The notes beneath the pieces are model-generated. The model saw only the letters and a list, made by a program, of their open reading frames with translations, did no database searches and was not told where the DNA came from. The position numbers were made by a program, and so were the translations under genes. Below, in pieces: positions 36,039 through 44,564 of a stretch of DNA of 64,000 nucleotides. The stretch covers positions 4,774,001 to 4,838,000 of the forward strand of contig NZ_FNSC01000001.1 in NCBI RefSeq assembly GCF_900105355.1, in the 5' to 3' direction. Origin of the DNA: Pseudomonas anguilliseptica (lineage in GTDB: Bacteria > Pseudomonadota > Gammaproteobacteria > Pseudomonadales > Pseudomonadaceae). Numbering within the stretch: position 1 is the stretch's first letter; every line of letters begins with the position of its first letter.

Positions 36039-36476
36039 TCAGGCTTTAGCCTGGAGAAACGCAACAATTGCCTCCAGCGCTTCGCCAGCACCTCGTTCGC
36101 CCCAGCATACCGAGAGCATCTGATCGGTCGCCTCAACCTTGAACGCATCGACCGGCAAGGCCTGCAATTGCGCCAACAAGGCCTGATCGGCGCAAGGCTC
36201 GCGCCATTTATTCACCCACTGCCCCGGCTCCAGCTGCCAATAGCACCAGCTATCGACCTGGCCACGGCGGCGTGCACGGTGGTATTGCGGACAGGCATGC
36301 GGCGGCTGACGCAGCAGCCAATGCGGCCACTCCTGGCGCGACAACTGCATTGCCACGCCCATCCGCCGCGCCTGCAAGCGCACATCCATCTGCCCACGCT
36401 GATGGCGCGAGGGCACCAGCCAGGCCAGCGGGCTGAGCAAAAAGGCCAGGAGCAAAAGCAGAAACCAGGGACTCAT
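36039..36476 (-). CDS. Membrane-anchored hypothetical protein
   Basis: A 145-residue protein with one N-terminal hydrophobic segment (residues 4-22) that looks like an uncleaved anchor, then a soluble domain rich in Arg and Trp (RMGVAMQLSRQEWPHWLLRQ, WCYWQLEPGQWVNKW). There is no recognisable motif. It stands alone, divergent from usp, with 87 bp between the starts. Coding is supported by length and codon use. Function unknown. Confidence 0.7.
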   Translation of the reverse strand: MSPWFLLLLLAFLLSPLAWLVPSRHQRGQMDVRLQARRMGVAMQLSRQEWPHWLLRQPPHACPQYHRARRRGQVDSWCYWQLEPGQWVNKWREPCADQALLAQLQALPVDAFKVEATDQMLSVCWGERGAGEALEAIVAFLQAKA

Positions 36477-36563
36477 ATCGTTATCTCACCGGCAAAAGCC
36501 TGTCATCAGCGCTCAGGACGGCCATACTAAAACTATTGATCCACTTGCAAGGAGAGTTACCCC

Positions 36564-37004
36564 ATGCCCTACCAGCATATTCTGGTCGCCGTCGACCTTA
36601 CCGAGGAATGCGACCCGGTCATGCACCGCGCACAGAAACTGGCCGCCAGCAGCGGGTCCAAGCTGTCTGTGGTGCATATCGTCGAACCTATGGCCATGGC
36701 CTTTGGCGGCGACGTACCGATGGACCTGTCGATGCTGCAACAACAGCAATTCGACCAGGCCCGCGAGCGCCTGGACAAGTTTTCCGGCAAGTATCCTGAC
36801 CTCAGCGCCGAGCATCGTCACCTGGCCTACGGCCAACCGCGCCAGGAAATCCACCGCCTCGCCGAAGAACAGCAATGCGACCTGATCGTTGTCGGCAGCC
36901 ACGGCCGTCATGGCCTTGCACTACTGCTGGGCTCAACAGCCAACGACGTACTGCACGGCGCACCCTGCGATGTGCTGGCCGTGCGCCTGAAAAAAACCGA
37001 GTAA
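36564..37004 (+). CDS. Universal stress protein
   Basis: A 146-residue UspA-fold cytoplasmic protein. It starts MPYQHILVAVDLTEECDPVM and ends with the ATP-binding pattern G-x2-G-x9-G-S/T, read as GSHGRHGLALLLGSTAND, so it belongs to the nucleotide-binding Usp class. A strong Shine-Dalgarno (AAGGAGA) lies before the ATG. It ends 12 bp before a 28-bp perfect palindrome. Its regulation and partners cannot be read from the sequence. Confidence 0.93.
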   Translation: MPYQHILVAVDLTEECDPVMHRAQKLAASSGSKLSVVHIVEPMAMAFGGDVPMDLSMLQQQQFDQARERLDKFSGKYPDLSAEHRHLAYGQPRQEIHRLAEEQQCDLIVVGSHGRHGLALLLGSTANDVLHGAPCDVLAVRLKKTE

Positions 37005-37015
37005 CGCGAGCTGCG

Positions 37016-37043
37016 GGTGAATAACGCTGCAGCGTTATTCACC
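37016..37043. repeat. 28-bp perfect palindrome between usp and the next gene
   Basis: Two 14-bp arms meet without a loop, around a CTGCAG centre; the left arm starts GGTGAATAACG. It contains the TAA stop codon of the convergent gene (37035-37037). There is no T tract, so it is not a classical terminator, though as RNA it would fold for either direction. Confidence 0.85.
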
Positions 37044-37721
37044 GCTATCAGGCGAGCTCATGACCAGCGGGCGAATCTTCTGCAGCTGGGTCTCCAACGA
37101 ATAGGTCATGCTCGAGGCCATGGAGAAGAAGGTCAGGAATGCCTTGAGGTTGGAATCTCCCTCGCAGGTTGCATGAATGCGCTGCCAGAACGCCTGGTTA
37201 ACCAGCTGTAACTGCTGGAACATGCGCACCAGGCCCTTCAGTTCCCAATCCGCAGCACGCCCTTCGCGCAGGTTGAAATACTGCTGGTTCAGGTACAGCG
37301 ACACCGTGCGCAGGATGAACTCCTGGCTGTTGGCGAACGGCAGATGATGCTGTGCCATGGGCTTGAGCTTACCCAGCACCGGACAGGCACTGGTAGCCAT
37401 GATCACCCCAAGCAGCGCACGCAGGCCCTCTTCCAGGCCCACCTGCTTGTTGTACTCACGCTCAGGCGTGCGCACCCATACAGCCACCTTCTTGAAGGCC
37501 GGCAGGCCCTGGAAATCCTCGATTACCCGATGCAGATCGACAGCCGCCGGGCAATGGCTGAAGTTGTCCTTGCTCAGCGGGCAGTTGCTGCATTGCTGGT
37601 ATTCAAGGCGCGTCCAGGCCGGTGCGCTTTGCGCAGCCTCTGCCTCGTACACCCGGTCCAGCTCGATCCTGTAGCTGAACTGATGATTGTCGTCGAGAGT
37701 GATGCGGTACTCGATGGCCAT
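37035..37721 (-). CDS. Conserved hypothetical protein with an N-terminal Cys cluster
   Basis: A 228-residue cytoplasmic protein. It starts MAIEYRITLDDNHQFSYRIEL; residues 45-60 contain CSNCPLSKDNFSHC, a possible metal site, and another Cys lies in SACPVLGKLKPMA. The rest is helical (RTVSLYLNQQYFNLREGRAAD). I chose the ATG at 37721; a start 24 bp upstream is possible but less conserved-looking. I recall a homologue between usp and uup in P. aeruginosa (DUF6901-like), but no function is known. Confidence 0.75.
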   Translation of the reverse strand: MAIEYRITLDDNHQFSYRIELDRVYEAEAAQSAPAWTRLEYQQCSNCPLSKDNFSHCPAAVDLHRVIEDFQGLPAFKKVAVWVRTPEREYNKQVGLEEGLRALLGVIMATSACPVLGKLKPMAQHHLPFANSQEFILRTVSLYLNQQYFNLREGRAADWELKGLVRMFQQLQLVNQAFWQRIHATCEGDSNLKAFLTFFSMASSMTYSLETQLQKIRPLVMSSPDSGE

Positions 37722-37780
37722 GACTGTCTCCGCCAGAAGGCTCAAAATCCTGTTTGAGCGCGCTATTTTACGCCTTGGGC

Positions 37781-39703
37781 TTAGCCTTCCAGCTCAGCCC
37801 AACGCTCGACCAACTGCTCCAACTCATGCTGCACAGCCTGCAATTTCGCCAGCACCTCGGCGGTCTTCTCCGCAGGCTGCTGATAGAAACTCGGCGAGCC
37901 AATCTGTTCCTGCAAGCTGGCAACCTGCCCCTCCAGCACATCGATCTGCCCCGGAATGGCCTCCAGCTCGCGCTGTAGCTTGTAACTGAGTTTTTTCTTG
38001 CTCGCTGCAGCAGCCACCACCGCCACAGGCTCCGCCGCCACTGGCGTCGGGACCACAGCTGAGGCTAGTTCAGGCTTGCCGGCTTTGCTTTCACCCACCC
38101 CGAGCAGGCGCGGCGAACCGCCCTGACGCAGCCAATCCTGATAACCACCAACGTATTCGCGCACACGACCTTCACCTTCGAATACCAGGGTGCTGGTCAC
38201 CACATTGTCGAGGAAGGCCCGGTCGTGACTGACCATCAACACAGTGCCCGGGAAAGTCAGCAGTACTTCTTCAAGCAACTCCAGGGTATCCACGTCGAGG
38301 TCGTTGGTCGGCTCGTCCAGCACCAACAGGTTAGCCGGCTTGCTGAACAGCTTGGCGAGCAAGAGACGTGCCCGCTCACCCCCGGACAAAGCCTTGACCG
38401 GTGTACGAGCCCGCTGTGGGCTGAACAGAAAGTCGCCCAGGTAGCTCAGCACATGACGGTTCTGCCCGTCGATCTCGATAAAGTCGCGACCTTCGGCGAC
38501 GTTATCGATCACGGTCTTTTCCAGATCGAGCTGGTGACGCAATTGGTCAAAATAAGCCACTTCGATGCGTGTACCTTCGGCCACTTCACCGCTGGTGGGC
38601 TGCAAACCGCCGAGCATCAGCTTAAGCAAGGTGGTTTTGCCCGTGCCGTTGGCGCCGAGCAGACCAATGCGGTCGCCGCGCTGCAGCACCATGGAGAAAT
38701 CCTTGATCAGGAACGGACCATCTGGATGCGCAAAGCTGACGTTTTCCAGCACCATCACCTGCTTGCCGGATTTCTCGGCGGTTTCCAGCTGGATATTGGC
38801 CTTACCAGTGCGCTCGCGCCGTTCGCTGCGCTCAACCCGCAAGGCTTTGAGGGCGCGCACACGGCCTTCGTTACGGGTGCGGCGGGCCTTGATGCCCTGG
38901 CGAATCCACACTTCTTCCTGGGCCAGACGTTTGTCGAACAGCGCGTTGGCGGTTTCTTCGGCGGCCAGGGTGGCCTCCTTGTGCACCAGGAAACTGGCAT
39001 AGTCGCCGTTCCAGTCGATCAGGCCGCCGCGATCCAGTTCGAGGATGCGCGTAGCCAGGTTCTGCAGGAAGGAACGGTCGTGGGTGATAAACAGTACTGC
39101 GCCCTGGAAATCCGCCAAGGCTTCTTCCAGCCAGGCAATCGCACCGATATCCAGGTGGTTGGTGGGTTCATCGAGCAGCAGCAGATCGGGCTCGGAGACC
39201 AACGCCTGAGCCAGCAGCACGCGGCGACGCCAGCCACCGGACAGTTCAGCCAGGGTCTTGTCGGCCGGCAGCTGCAGGCGGCTCAGGGTGCTGTCGACCA
39301 GTTGCTGCAGGCGCCAGCCATCACGGGCCTCGAGGTCCTGCTGCACATGCATCAGCTTGTCCAGATCGGTGTCGGTGACACAGTTCTGCGCCAAATGATG
39401 GTACTGAGCGAGTAACTCACCCACTCCATCCAGACCTTGAGCGACCACATCAAACACCGTGCGATCGTCAGCCAGCGGCAGCTCCTGCGGCAACTCGCCG
39501 ATCTTCAGGCCAGGTGCGCGCCAGACGGCGCCGTCATCGGCCTTCTGATCACCCTTGACCAGCTTCATCATGCTCGACTTGCCGGTGCCGTTGCGGCCGA
39601 TAATGCACACCCGCTCGCCACGGGCGATCTGCCAAGACACCTTGTCCAATAGCGGCATTGCGCCGTAGGCCAGGGAAATATCAGTGAACTTGAGCAGGGT
39701 CAT
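37781..39703 (-). CDS. uup: ABC-F ATPase Uup
   Basis: A 640-residue soluble protein with two ABC domains. Walker A motifs are GRNGTGKSSMM and GANGTGKTTLLKL; signature motifs are ELSGGWRRRVLLAQAL and ALSGGERARLLLAKL; Walker B motifs are LLLDEPTNHLD and LVLDEPTNDLD. The C-terminal 90 residues form a coiled coil (LQRELEAIPGQIDVLEGQVASLQEQ), typical of Uup, which binds DNA and ribosomes and limits transposon excision. The ATG at 39703 is the family start; the longer frame is Cys-rich and not conserved. Confidence 0.95.
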   Translation of the reverse strand: MTLLKFTDISLAYGAMPLLDKVSWQIARGERVCIIGRNGTGKSSMMKLVKGDQKADDGAVWRAPGLKIGELPQELPLADDRTVFDVVAQGLDGVGELLAQYHHLAQNCVTDTDLDKLMHVQQDLEARDGWRLQQLVDSTLSRLQLPADKTLAELSGGWRRRVLLAQALVSEPDLLLLDEPTNHLDIGAIAWLEEALADFQGAVLFITHDRSFLQNLATRILELDRGGLIDWNGDYASFLVHKEATLAAEETANALFDKRLAQEEVWIRQGIKARRTRNEGRVRALKALRVERSERRERTGKANIQLETAEKSGKQVMVLENVSFAHPDGPFLIKDFSMVLQRGDRIGLLGANGTGKTTLLKLMLGGLQPTSGEVAEGTRIEVAYFDQLRHQLDLEKTVIDNVAEGRDFIEIDGQNRHVLSYLGDFLFSPQRARTPVKALSGGERARLLLAKLFSKPANLLVLDEPTNDLDVDTLELLEEVLLTFPGTVLMVSHDRAFLDNVVTSTLVFEGEGRVREYVGGYQDWLRQGGSPRLLGVGESKAGKPELASAVVPTPVAAEPVAVVAAAASKKKLSYKLQRELEAIPGQIDVLEGQVASLQEQIGSPSFYQQPAEKTAEVLAKLQAVQHELEQLVERWAELEG

Positions 39704-40042
39704 GGCACGCCTCAACAAAAAACGACAGGTGAACGCTGGTAAAACCGTGGCCGAGCAACGGGCTTCGTTGCATCCAGTGCACAGCGGCAACCTGAAACAC
39801 CAAAAAATCATCTGCGGCCGCCCAGGGCACCCGCAAAACAGGGCGCGCATTCTAACCGAGAAGCGCCTCGACCAAGCAGGCAATTTCAGCGGCGGGCGCG
39901 GTAAATTCTGCGCACGCCATCTGCTGCCCTGGCAACCAGCGCTCTAGGGCGGATGCCAGGGCAGCAGATGCCGATTAGTGCCGACAATTACCCGTTGCAA
40001 CGCTTTGCGCCTTCACCGCCCCTGGGCAAACGACTAAGCTAG
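39704..40042. other. 340-bp intergenic region between uup and the IS5 element
   Basis: It holds the uup promoter region and a long hairpin at 39918-39970 (separate entry), then about 70 bp that probably belonged to the promoter of slt before the IS5-family insertion. I see no gene in it. Confidence 0.6.
39918..39970. repeat. Inverted repeat with 17-bp perfect arms
   Basis: CATCTGCTGCCCTGGCA (39918-39934) and its exact reverse complement (39954-39970), separated by 19 bp. The stem is long enough for a stable cruciform or RNA hairpin. No T tract follows on either side. It may be an interspersed palindrome of the REP type, but it lacks a signature I can recognise. Confidence 0.85.
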
Positions 40043-41237
40043 GGAAACTCTGAATAAGACTTCCTGATTTTGGCAAAATGCCCGGACGCCACCCGCCGAG
40101 TTTTCCGATGAAGCAAATGACCTTCGCCGATGCCGAGTACGCCGGCAAACGCAAGCAGACCCGCAAAGAGTTGTTCCTGATCGAGATGGATCGGGTGGTG
40201 CCGTGGAAGGGTTTGATCGCACTGATCGAACCGTATTACCCCAAGGGTGAAGGCGGTCGGCCGGCCTATCCGCTGATGGCGATGCTACGTGTGCACCTGA
40301 TGCAGAACTGGTTCGGCTACAGCGACCCGGCGATGGAAGAAGCGCTGTACGAGACCACTATCCTGCGGCAGTTCGCCGGGCTGAGTCTGGAACGTATCCC
40401 CGACGAAACCACCATCCTCAACTTCCGTCGTCTGCTGGAGAAACATGAGTTGGCTGCCGGCATCCTGGCCGTCATCAATGGCTATCTTGGCGACCGTGGC
40501 CTGTCGTTGCGCCAAGGCACCATCGTCGATGCCACGCTGATCAATGCGCCGAGTTCGACCAAGAACAAGGACGGCAAACGCGACCCAGAGATGCACCAGG
40601 CCAAGAAGGGCAACCAATACTACTTCGGCATGAAGGCGCACATTGGCGTGGATGACGAGTCGGGGCTGGTACACAGCGTGGTAGGCACGGCGGCCAACGT
40701 GGCGGATGTCACTCAGGTCGACAAGTTGCTGCACGGCGAGGAAAACGTGGTGTGCGCCGATGCGGGTTATACCGGCGTCGAAAAGCGCCCCGAACATGAT
40801 GGGCGCGAGGTGATCTGGCAGGTTGCTGCCCGCCGCAGCACCTATAAGAAGCTGGGTAAGAGCAGCCCGCTGTACAAAGCCAAACGCAAGATCGAGAAGG
40901 CCAAGGCCCAGGTGCGCGCCAAGGTTGAGCACCCGTTCCGGGTGATCAAGCGTCAGTTCAGTTATGTAAAGACACGCTTCCGTGGCTTGGCCAAGAACAC
41001 GGCGCAACTGGTGACGCTGTTCGCGCTGTCGAACCTGTGGATGGCACGCCGACATTTACTGACCAATGCAGGAGAGGTGCGCCTGTAATGCGGGAAATGG
41101 CTGCCGCGAGCTACTCGCGGCGGCTAAAAACACAGAAATGAATGGGTAATCTGATCGTTTTTGATCGATTTGCCGCTTTCAAAATCGGCGGGGCTGAAGT
41201 CAGCCAGAAATACATGGCTACTTCAGACCATCCCTAG
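40039..41237 (+). mobile_element. IS5-family insertion sequence with CTAG target duplication
   Basis: The element proper is 40043-41233 (1,191 bp). Terminal inverted repeats are imperfect: GGAAACTCTGAATAAG against GGATGGTCTGAAGTAG. The 4-bp direct repeat CTAG (40039-40042 and 41234-41237) fits the YTAR target preference of the IS5 group, so both ends are defined. It lies between uup and slt. Confidence 0.92.
40108..41088 (+). CDS. IS5-family transposase
   Basis: A 326-residue DDE transposase (DDE_Tnp_1 with an N-terminal DUF772-like domain). I chose the ATG at 40108 (MKQMTFADAEYAGKRKQTRKE), the usual start; an in-frame ATG 30 bp upstream is also possible. The catalytic residues are visible: Asp in TIVDATLINAP, Asp in VVCADAGYTG, and Glu in RAKVEHPFRVIKRQF. 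The frame is intact from end to end, so the element is probably active. Confidence 0.93.
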   Translation: MKQMTFADAEYAGKRKQTRKELFLIEMDRVVPWKGLIALIEPYYPKGEGGRPAYPLMAMLRVHLMQNWFGYSDPAMEEALYETTILRQFAGLSLERIPDETTILNFRRLLEKHELAAGILAVINGYLGDRGLSLRQGTIVDATLINAPSSTKNKDGKRDPEMHQAKKGNQYYFGMKAHIGVDDESGLVHSVVGTAANVADVTQVDKLLHGEENVVCADAGYTGVEKRPEHDGREVIWQVAARRSTYKKLGKSSPLYKAKRKIEKAKAQVRAKVEHPFRVIKRQFSYVKTRFRGLAKNTAQLVTLFALSNLWMARRHLLTNAGEVRL

Positions 41238-41267
41238 AGCCATACGCACTATTTGCCTGGAAGTGTC

Positions 41268-43193
41268 ATGCGCGGCCCCCTGTTCAGTCTGCTGCCCTGC
41301 CTATTGGTTTCCTCCCTGAGCGTCGCCGCGGCGCAAGCCGCCACTCTGACGCAACAGCGTCAATACTACGATCAAGCCAAAGCCGCGCTGGCCAAGGGCG
41401 ACAAAGGCCCTTACCAGCGTTATGCCAGCGCCCTGCGTGACTATCCGCTGGAACCTTATCTGGTATATGACGAGCTGACCGCTCGACTGAAATCGGCTAG
41501 CAACGACGAAATCGAGAAATTCCTCGCCGAACATGGCGACCTGCCGCAAATCAGCTGGATGAAGCTGCGCTGGCTGCGCTGGCTGGCCGAGCGCGGTGAA
41601 TGGCAGACTTTTATCAACTACTACGATCCGGCGCTGAACTTTACCGAGCTCGACTGTTTGTATGGCCAATACCAGCTGAGCCACGGCATGCGCGCCGAAG
41701 GCAACGCTACCGCCGAAAAACTCTGGCTGGTGGGCAAATCCCAGCCCAACGCCTGCGACCCACTGTTCACACTGTGGGCCGCAGAAGGTCAGCTCACCGA
41801 ACAGAAACGCTGGCAGCGCGCCAAGCTGGCGGCCGAAGCGCGCAACTATGGCCTGGTCACTCACCTGATCAAGAGCATGCCGACCCTGGGCAACCACGGC
41901 AAAACCCTGCTGCAGGTTGCACAGAAACCTGAGCTGCTGAAACAGCCCTCACGTTTTACCCAGACCGACGCGGCCATGGCCGATGTAGTTGGCCTGGGGC
42001 TGCGCCGCCTGGCCCGCCAGGACCCGGAAAGCGCGCTGAAGCTGCTCGATGGCTACGCCCAACGGATGAAATTCTCCAGCGAGGAACAGGTCGCCATCGC
42101 CCGCGAAATCGGTCTGACCCTGGCCAAGCGCTTCGATTCCCGCGCCCTGCAAGTCATGGCCAAATACGACCCTGAACTGCGTGACAACACCGTCAGCGAA
42201 TGGCGCGCCCGTCTGCTACTGCGCCTGGGCCGTTGGGATGAAGCCAACCAGCTGACGCGCCGGATGCCCGCGGAACTCGGCAACACCAACCGTTGGCGCT
42301 ACTGGCAGGCGCGTAGCCTGCAATTGGCACAGCCCAATAGTCAGGAACCAAAAGCGCTGTATCAGGCGCTGGCCAAAGAGCGTGACTTCTACGGTTTTAT
42401 GGCTGCTGACCAGGTGCAGGCGCCCTATCAGCTCAACAACAAGCCGCTGACTCTGAGCCCACAGACCATCCAGAAGGTGCGTAATTCGGCAGCGATTCGC
42501 CGTGCCCTGGAGTTCCACGCCCGTGGTCAAGTCGCCGATGGTCGGCGCGAGTGGTACAACGTCAGCCGCCTGTTCAGCCGTGATGAAATGGTTGCCCAGG
42601 CGCGTCTGGCCTATGAAATGGGCTGGTACTTCCCGGCCATCCGTACCATCAGCCAGGCACAGTATTGGGACGATCTGGAGGTGCGTTTTCCCATGGCTCA
42701 CCGCGAACACCTGGTGCGTGAGGCGAAGAACCGCGACATTCATTCCAGCTGGGTATTTGCCGTCACCCGCCAGGAAAGCGCCTTTATGGCCGATGCCAAA
42801 TCCCATGTCGGCGCCATGGGTTTGATGCAGCTGATGCCAGCCACCGCCAAGGAAACCGCCAGACGTTTTGGCATTCCGCTGTCATCGCCGCAGCTGGCCT
42901 ATCGCCCGAAAGTCAATATTCAGCTGGGTGCAGCTTACCTGAGCCAGATCTATGGCCAGTTCAACGGTAACCGCGTGCTCGCCTCCGCTGCCTACAACGC
43001 CGGCCCAGGCCGCGTGCGCCAGTGGCTGCGCGGCGCGGATCATCTGTCGTATGACGTGTGGATCGAAAACATCCCGTTTGATGAAACCCGCCAGTACGTA
43101 CAGAACGTGCTGTCCTACTCGGTGATCTACGGCGAGAAGCTCAACGCACCGCAGCCACTGATAGCCTGGCACGAGCGTTACTTCGATCAGTAA
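41268..43193 (+). CDS. slt: Soluble lytic murein transglycosylase
   Basis: A 641-residue periplasmic enzyme of the Slt70 family that cleaves the MurNAc-GlcNAc bond with formation of 1,6-anhydroMurNAc. The signal peptide is residues 1-24 (cleavage after AQA). The large N-terminal superhelical U- and L-domains are followed by the C-domain with the catalytic Glu in TRQESAFMADAKSHVGAMGLMQLMPATA and the family motif AYNAGPGRVRQWL. Start ATG at 41268, 35 bp after the IS5 end, so its native promoter is displaced. Its product feeds the NagZ recycling pathway encoded earlier in the window. Confidence 0.96.
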   Translation: MRGPLFSLLPCLLVSSLSVAAAQAATLTQQRQYYDQAKAALAKGDKGPYQRYASALRDYPLEPYLVYDELTARLKSASNDEIEKFLAEHGDLPQISWMKLRWLRWLAERGEWQTFINYYDPALNFTELDCLYGQYQLSHGMRAEGNATAEKLWLVGKSQPNACDPLFTLWAAEGQLTEQKRWQRAKLAAEARNYGLVTHLIKSMPTLGNHGKTLLQVAQKPELLKQPSRFTQTDAAMADVVGLGLRRLARQDPESALKLLDGYAQRMKFSSEEQVAIAREIGLTLAKRFDSRALQVMAKYDPELRDNTVSEWRARLLLRLGRWDEANQLTRRMPAELGNTNRWRYWQARSLQLAQPNSQEPKALYQALAKERDFYGFMAADQVQAPYQLNNKPLTLSPQTIQKVRNSAAIRRALEFHARGQVADGRREWYNVSRLFSRDEMVAQARLAYEMGWYFPAIRTISQAQYWDDLEVRFPMAHREHLVREAKNRDIHSSWVFAVTRQESAFMADAKSHVGAMGLMQLMPATAKETARRFGIPLSSPQLAYRPKVNIQLGAAYLSQIYGQFNGNRVLASAAYNAGPGRVRQWLRGADHLSYDVWIENIPFDETRQYVQNVLSYSVIYGEKLNAPQPLIAWHERYFDQ

Positions 43194-43208
43194 TAGCGAA
43201 ACAGACAT

Positions 43209-43229
43209 GCTCAACAGCAATTGTTGAGC
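43209..43229. terminator. Hairpin between slt and the MOSC gene
   Basis: Arms GCTCAACA/TGTTGAGC with a 5-nt loop (GCAAT), between convergent genes. The T tract is missing, so its terminator strength is doubtful. Confidence 0.5.
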
Positions 43230-43242
43230 GTGCTCTACTCGC

Positions 43243-44049
43243 TTATTCCAGCACCTGCACCGGCATATCCAGACGCAGCTGCCCTTCGCCACAAGCGATC
43301 AGGTTCTGCCCGAAAAACACATCGCCGTCACGCTCACGGTAAGTTTTCAGGGTGGTCAACGGCTCGCGATCGGCGCTGCGCTCGCCGGTTTGTGGGTCGA
43401 GGGTGGTCATAATGCAGCGCGAGCAGCCTTTGACCACACGAAACTCCAACTCACCAATGCGAATCCGCTTCCAGCTGTCCTCTGCATACGGCTCACTGCC
43501 ACTGACCACCAGATTCGGACGAAAACGCAGCATCGGTAACGGCCGGCCGACCCGCGCCGACAGGTCATCCAGCGAGGCCTGGCCGATCAGCAGCAAAGGA
43601 AAGCCATCGGCAAACGCCACCTTGTCGCCCACTTCGGCATAGGCCCTATCGACCTGCCGCGCACGCGGTTCCGACACCTGCACCAGGCGGCAGGCGCGAC
43701 CGAGAAACTGGCTCAGCCACTGCGCAGCCACATCGCCAGCATCTGGCACCTGCAAACTGTCGCGCCAGATGGTCACACCGCGCAGCGCCGCCTGCTCATC
43801 CGGCACTGCCACCTGCAGCTCAGGCATGCCCGACGCACTCAGCTGCAGGTGCGTGGCACCCAGCCAGCGCGCCTGCAACTGAGTCATCTGCGCCAGCAAG
43901 CGTTGCGTAAGGAAGCGCCCGCTTTCAGCATCGACTACCATCCAGCGACGATCACCCTGCACGCCCAAAGCGTCCAGCACCGTTTCGCGCAAGGCCTCGC
44001 CTGCCGCCGACTTCAGTGGATAACGGTACAACCCGGAGAGATGCAACAT
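43243..44049 (-). CDS. MOSC-domain protein (YcbX-like)
   Basis: A 268-residue protein with an N-terminal beta-barrel domain (LSGLYRYPLKSAAGEAL, GDRRWMVVD) and a MOSC domain whose Cys lies in VVKGCSRCIMTTLDPQTGE. Such proteins bind the molybdenum cofactor through this Cys and reduce N-hydroxylated compounds. The C-terminal extension is short, without a ferredoxin domain. Its ATG (44047-44049 on the other strand) interlocks with that of the divergent DUF1499 gene. Confidence 0.9.
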   Translation of the reverse strand: MLHLSGLYRYPLKSAAGEALRETVLDALGVQGDRRWMVVDAESGRFLTQRLLAQMTQLQARWLGATHLQLSASGMPELQVAVPDEQAALRGVTIWRDSLQVPDAGDVAAQWLSQFLGRACRLVQVSEPRARQVDRAYAEVGDKVAFADGFPLLLIGQASLDDLSARVGRPLPMLRFRPNLVVSGSEPYAEDSWKRIRIGELEFRVVKGCSRCIMTTLDPQTGERSADREPLTTLKTYRERDGDVFFGQNLIACGEGQLRLDMPVQVLE

Positions 44050-44527
44050 GAGCCCAGCTTCCCTTTGGCAAAACGCCCTTATACGAGTAACCCGCCACAC
44101 TCACAAGCCCATCTTGCCCCTACCGCTGCTGGTCCTGCTAAGCGCCTGCAGTGGCACCGCACCGGATAACCTGGGTATCCATGATGGCCAGCTGAGCGCC
44201 TGCCCGGACTCACCGAACTGCGTAAATAGCCAAGCCAGCGATGCGCGACACGCCATTGAACCGCTACCACTGCAAGGCAGCGCCGAAGCAACTCAGGCAC
44301 GTATCAAGGCGTTGCTCAGTGCAGAGCCACGCGTGAGCCTGGTGGAGGAAGCGCCGGGTTATTTGCGCGCGGAATTCAGCAGCAAGCTGATGCGCTTTGT
44401 CGATGATGTGGAATTTATGATCGGCGCAGCCCGAGTGGATGTGCGCTCGGCATCGCGCCTGGGTTACGCGGATTTCGACGTTAACCGCGAGCGCATTGAG
44501 CATCTGCGCCAGCGGCTAAGCGAATAA
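44048..44527 (+). CDS. DUF1499 lipoprotein
   Basis: A 159-residue protein with an unusually long N-region (about 22 residues) before the hydrophobic core and lipobox LLVLLSAC, then ACPDSPNCVNSQASD, the DUF1499 start (CPxSPNCVSS type). The domain continues to GYADFDVNRERIEHLRQRL. It should be an envelope lipoprotein of unknown function. The ATG at 44048 has a Shine-Dalgarno GGAGAG nine bases upstream; a TTG start nearer the hydrophobic core cannot be excluded. Confidence 0.85.
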   Translation: MSPASLWQNALIRVTRHTHKPILPLPLLVLLSACSGTAPDNLGIHDGQLSACPDSPNCVNSQASDARHAIEPLPLQGSAEATQARIKALLSAEPRVSLVEEAPGYLRAEFSSKLMRFVDDVEFMIGAARVDVRSASRLGYADFDVNRERIEHLRQRLSE

Positions 44528-44564
44528 ACAGTAAGGTGAATGCCCGCCTGACACCGCGCCAGGC

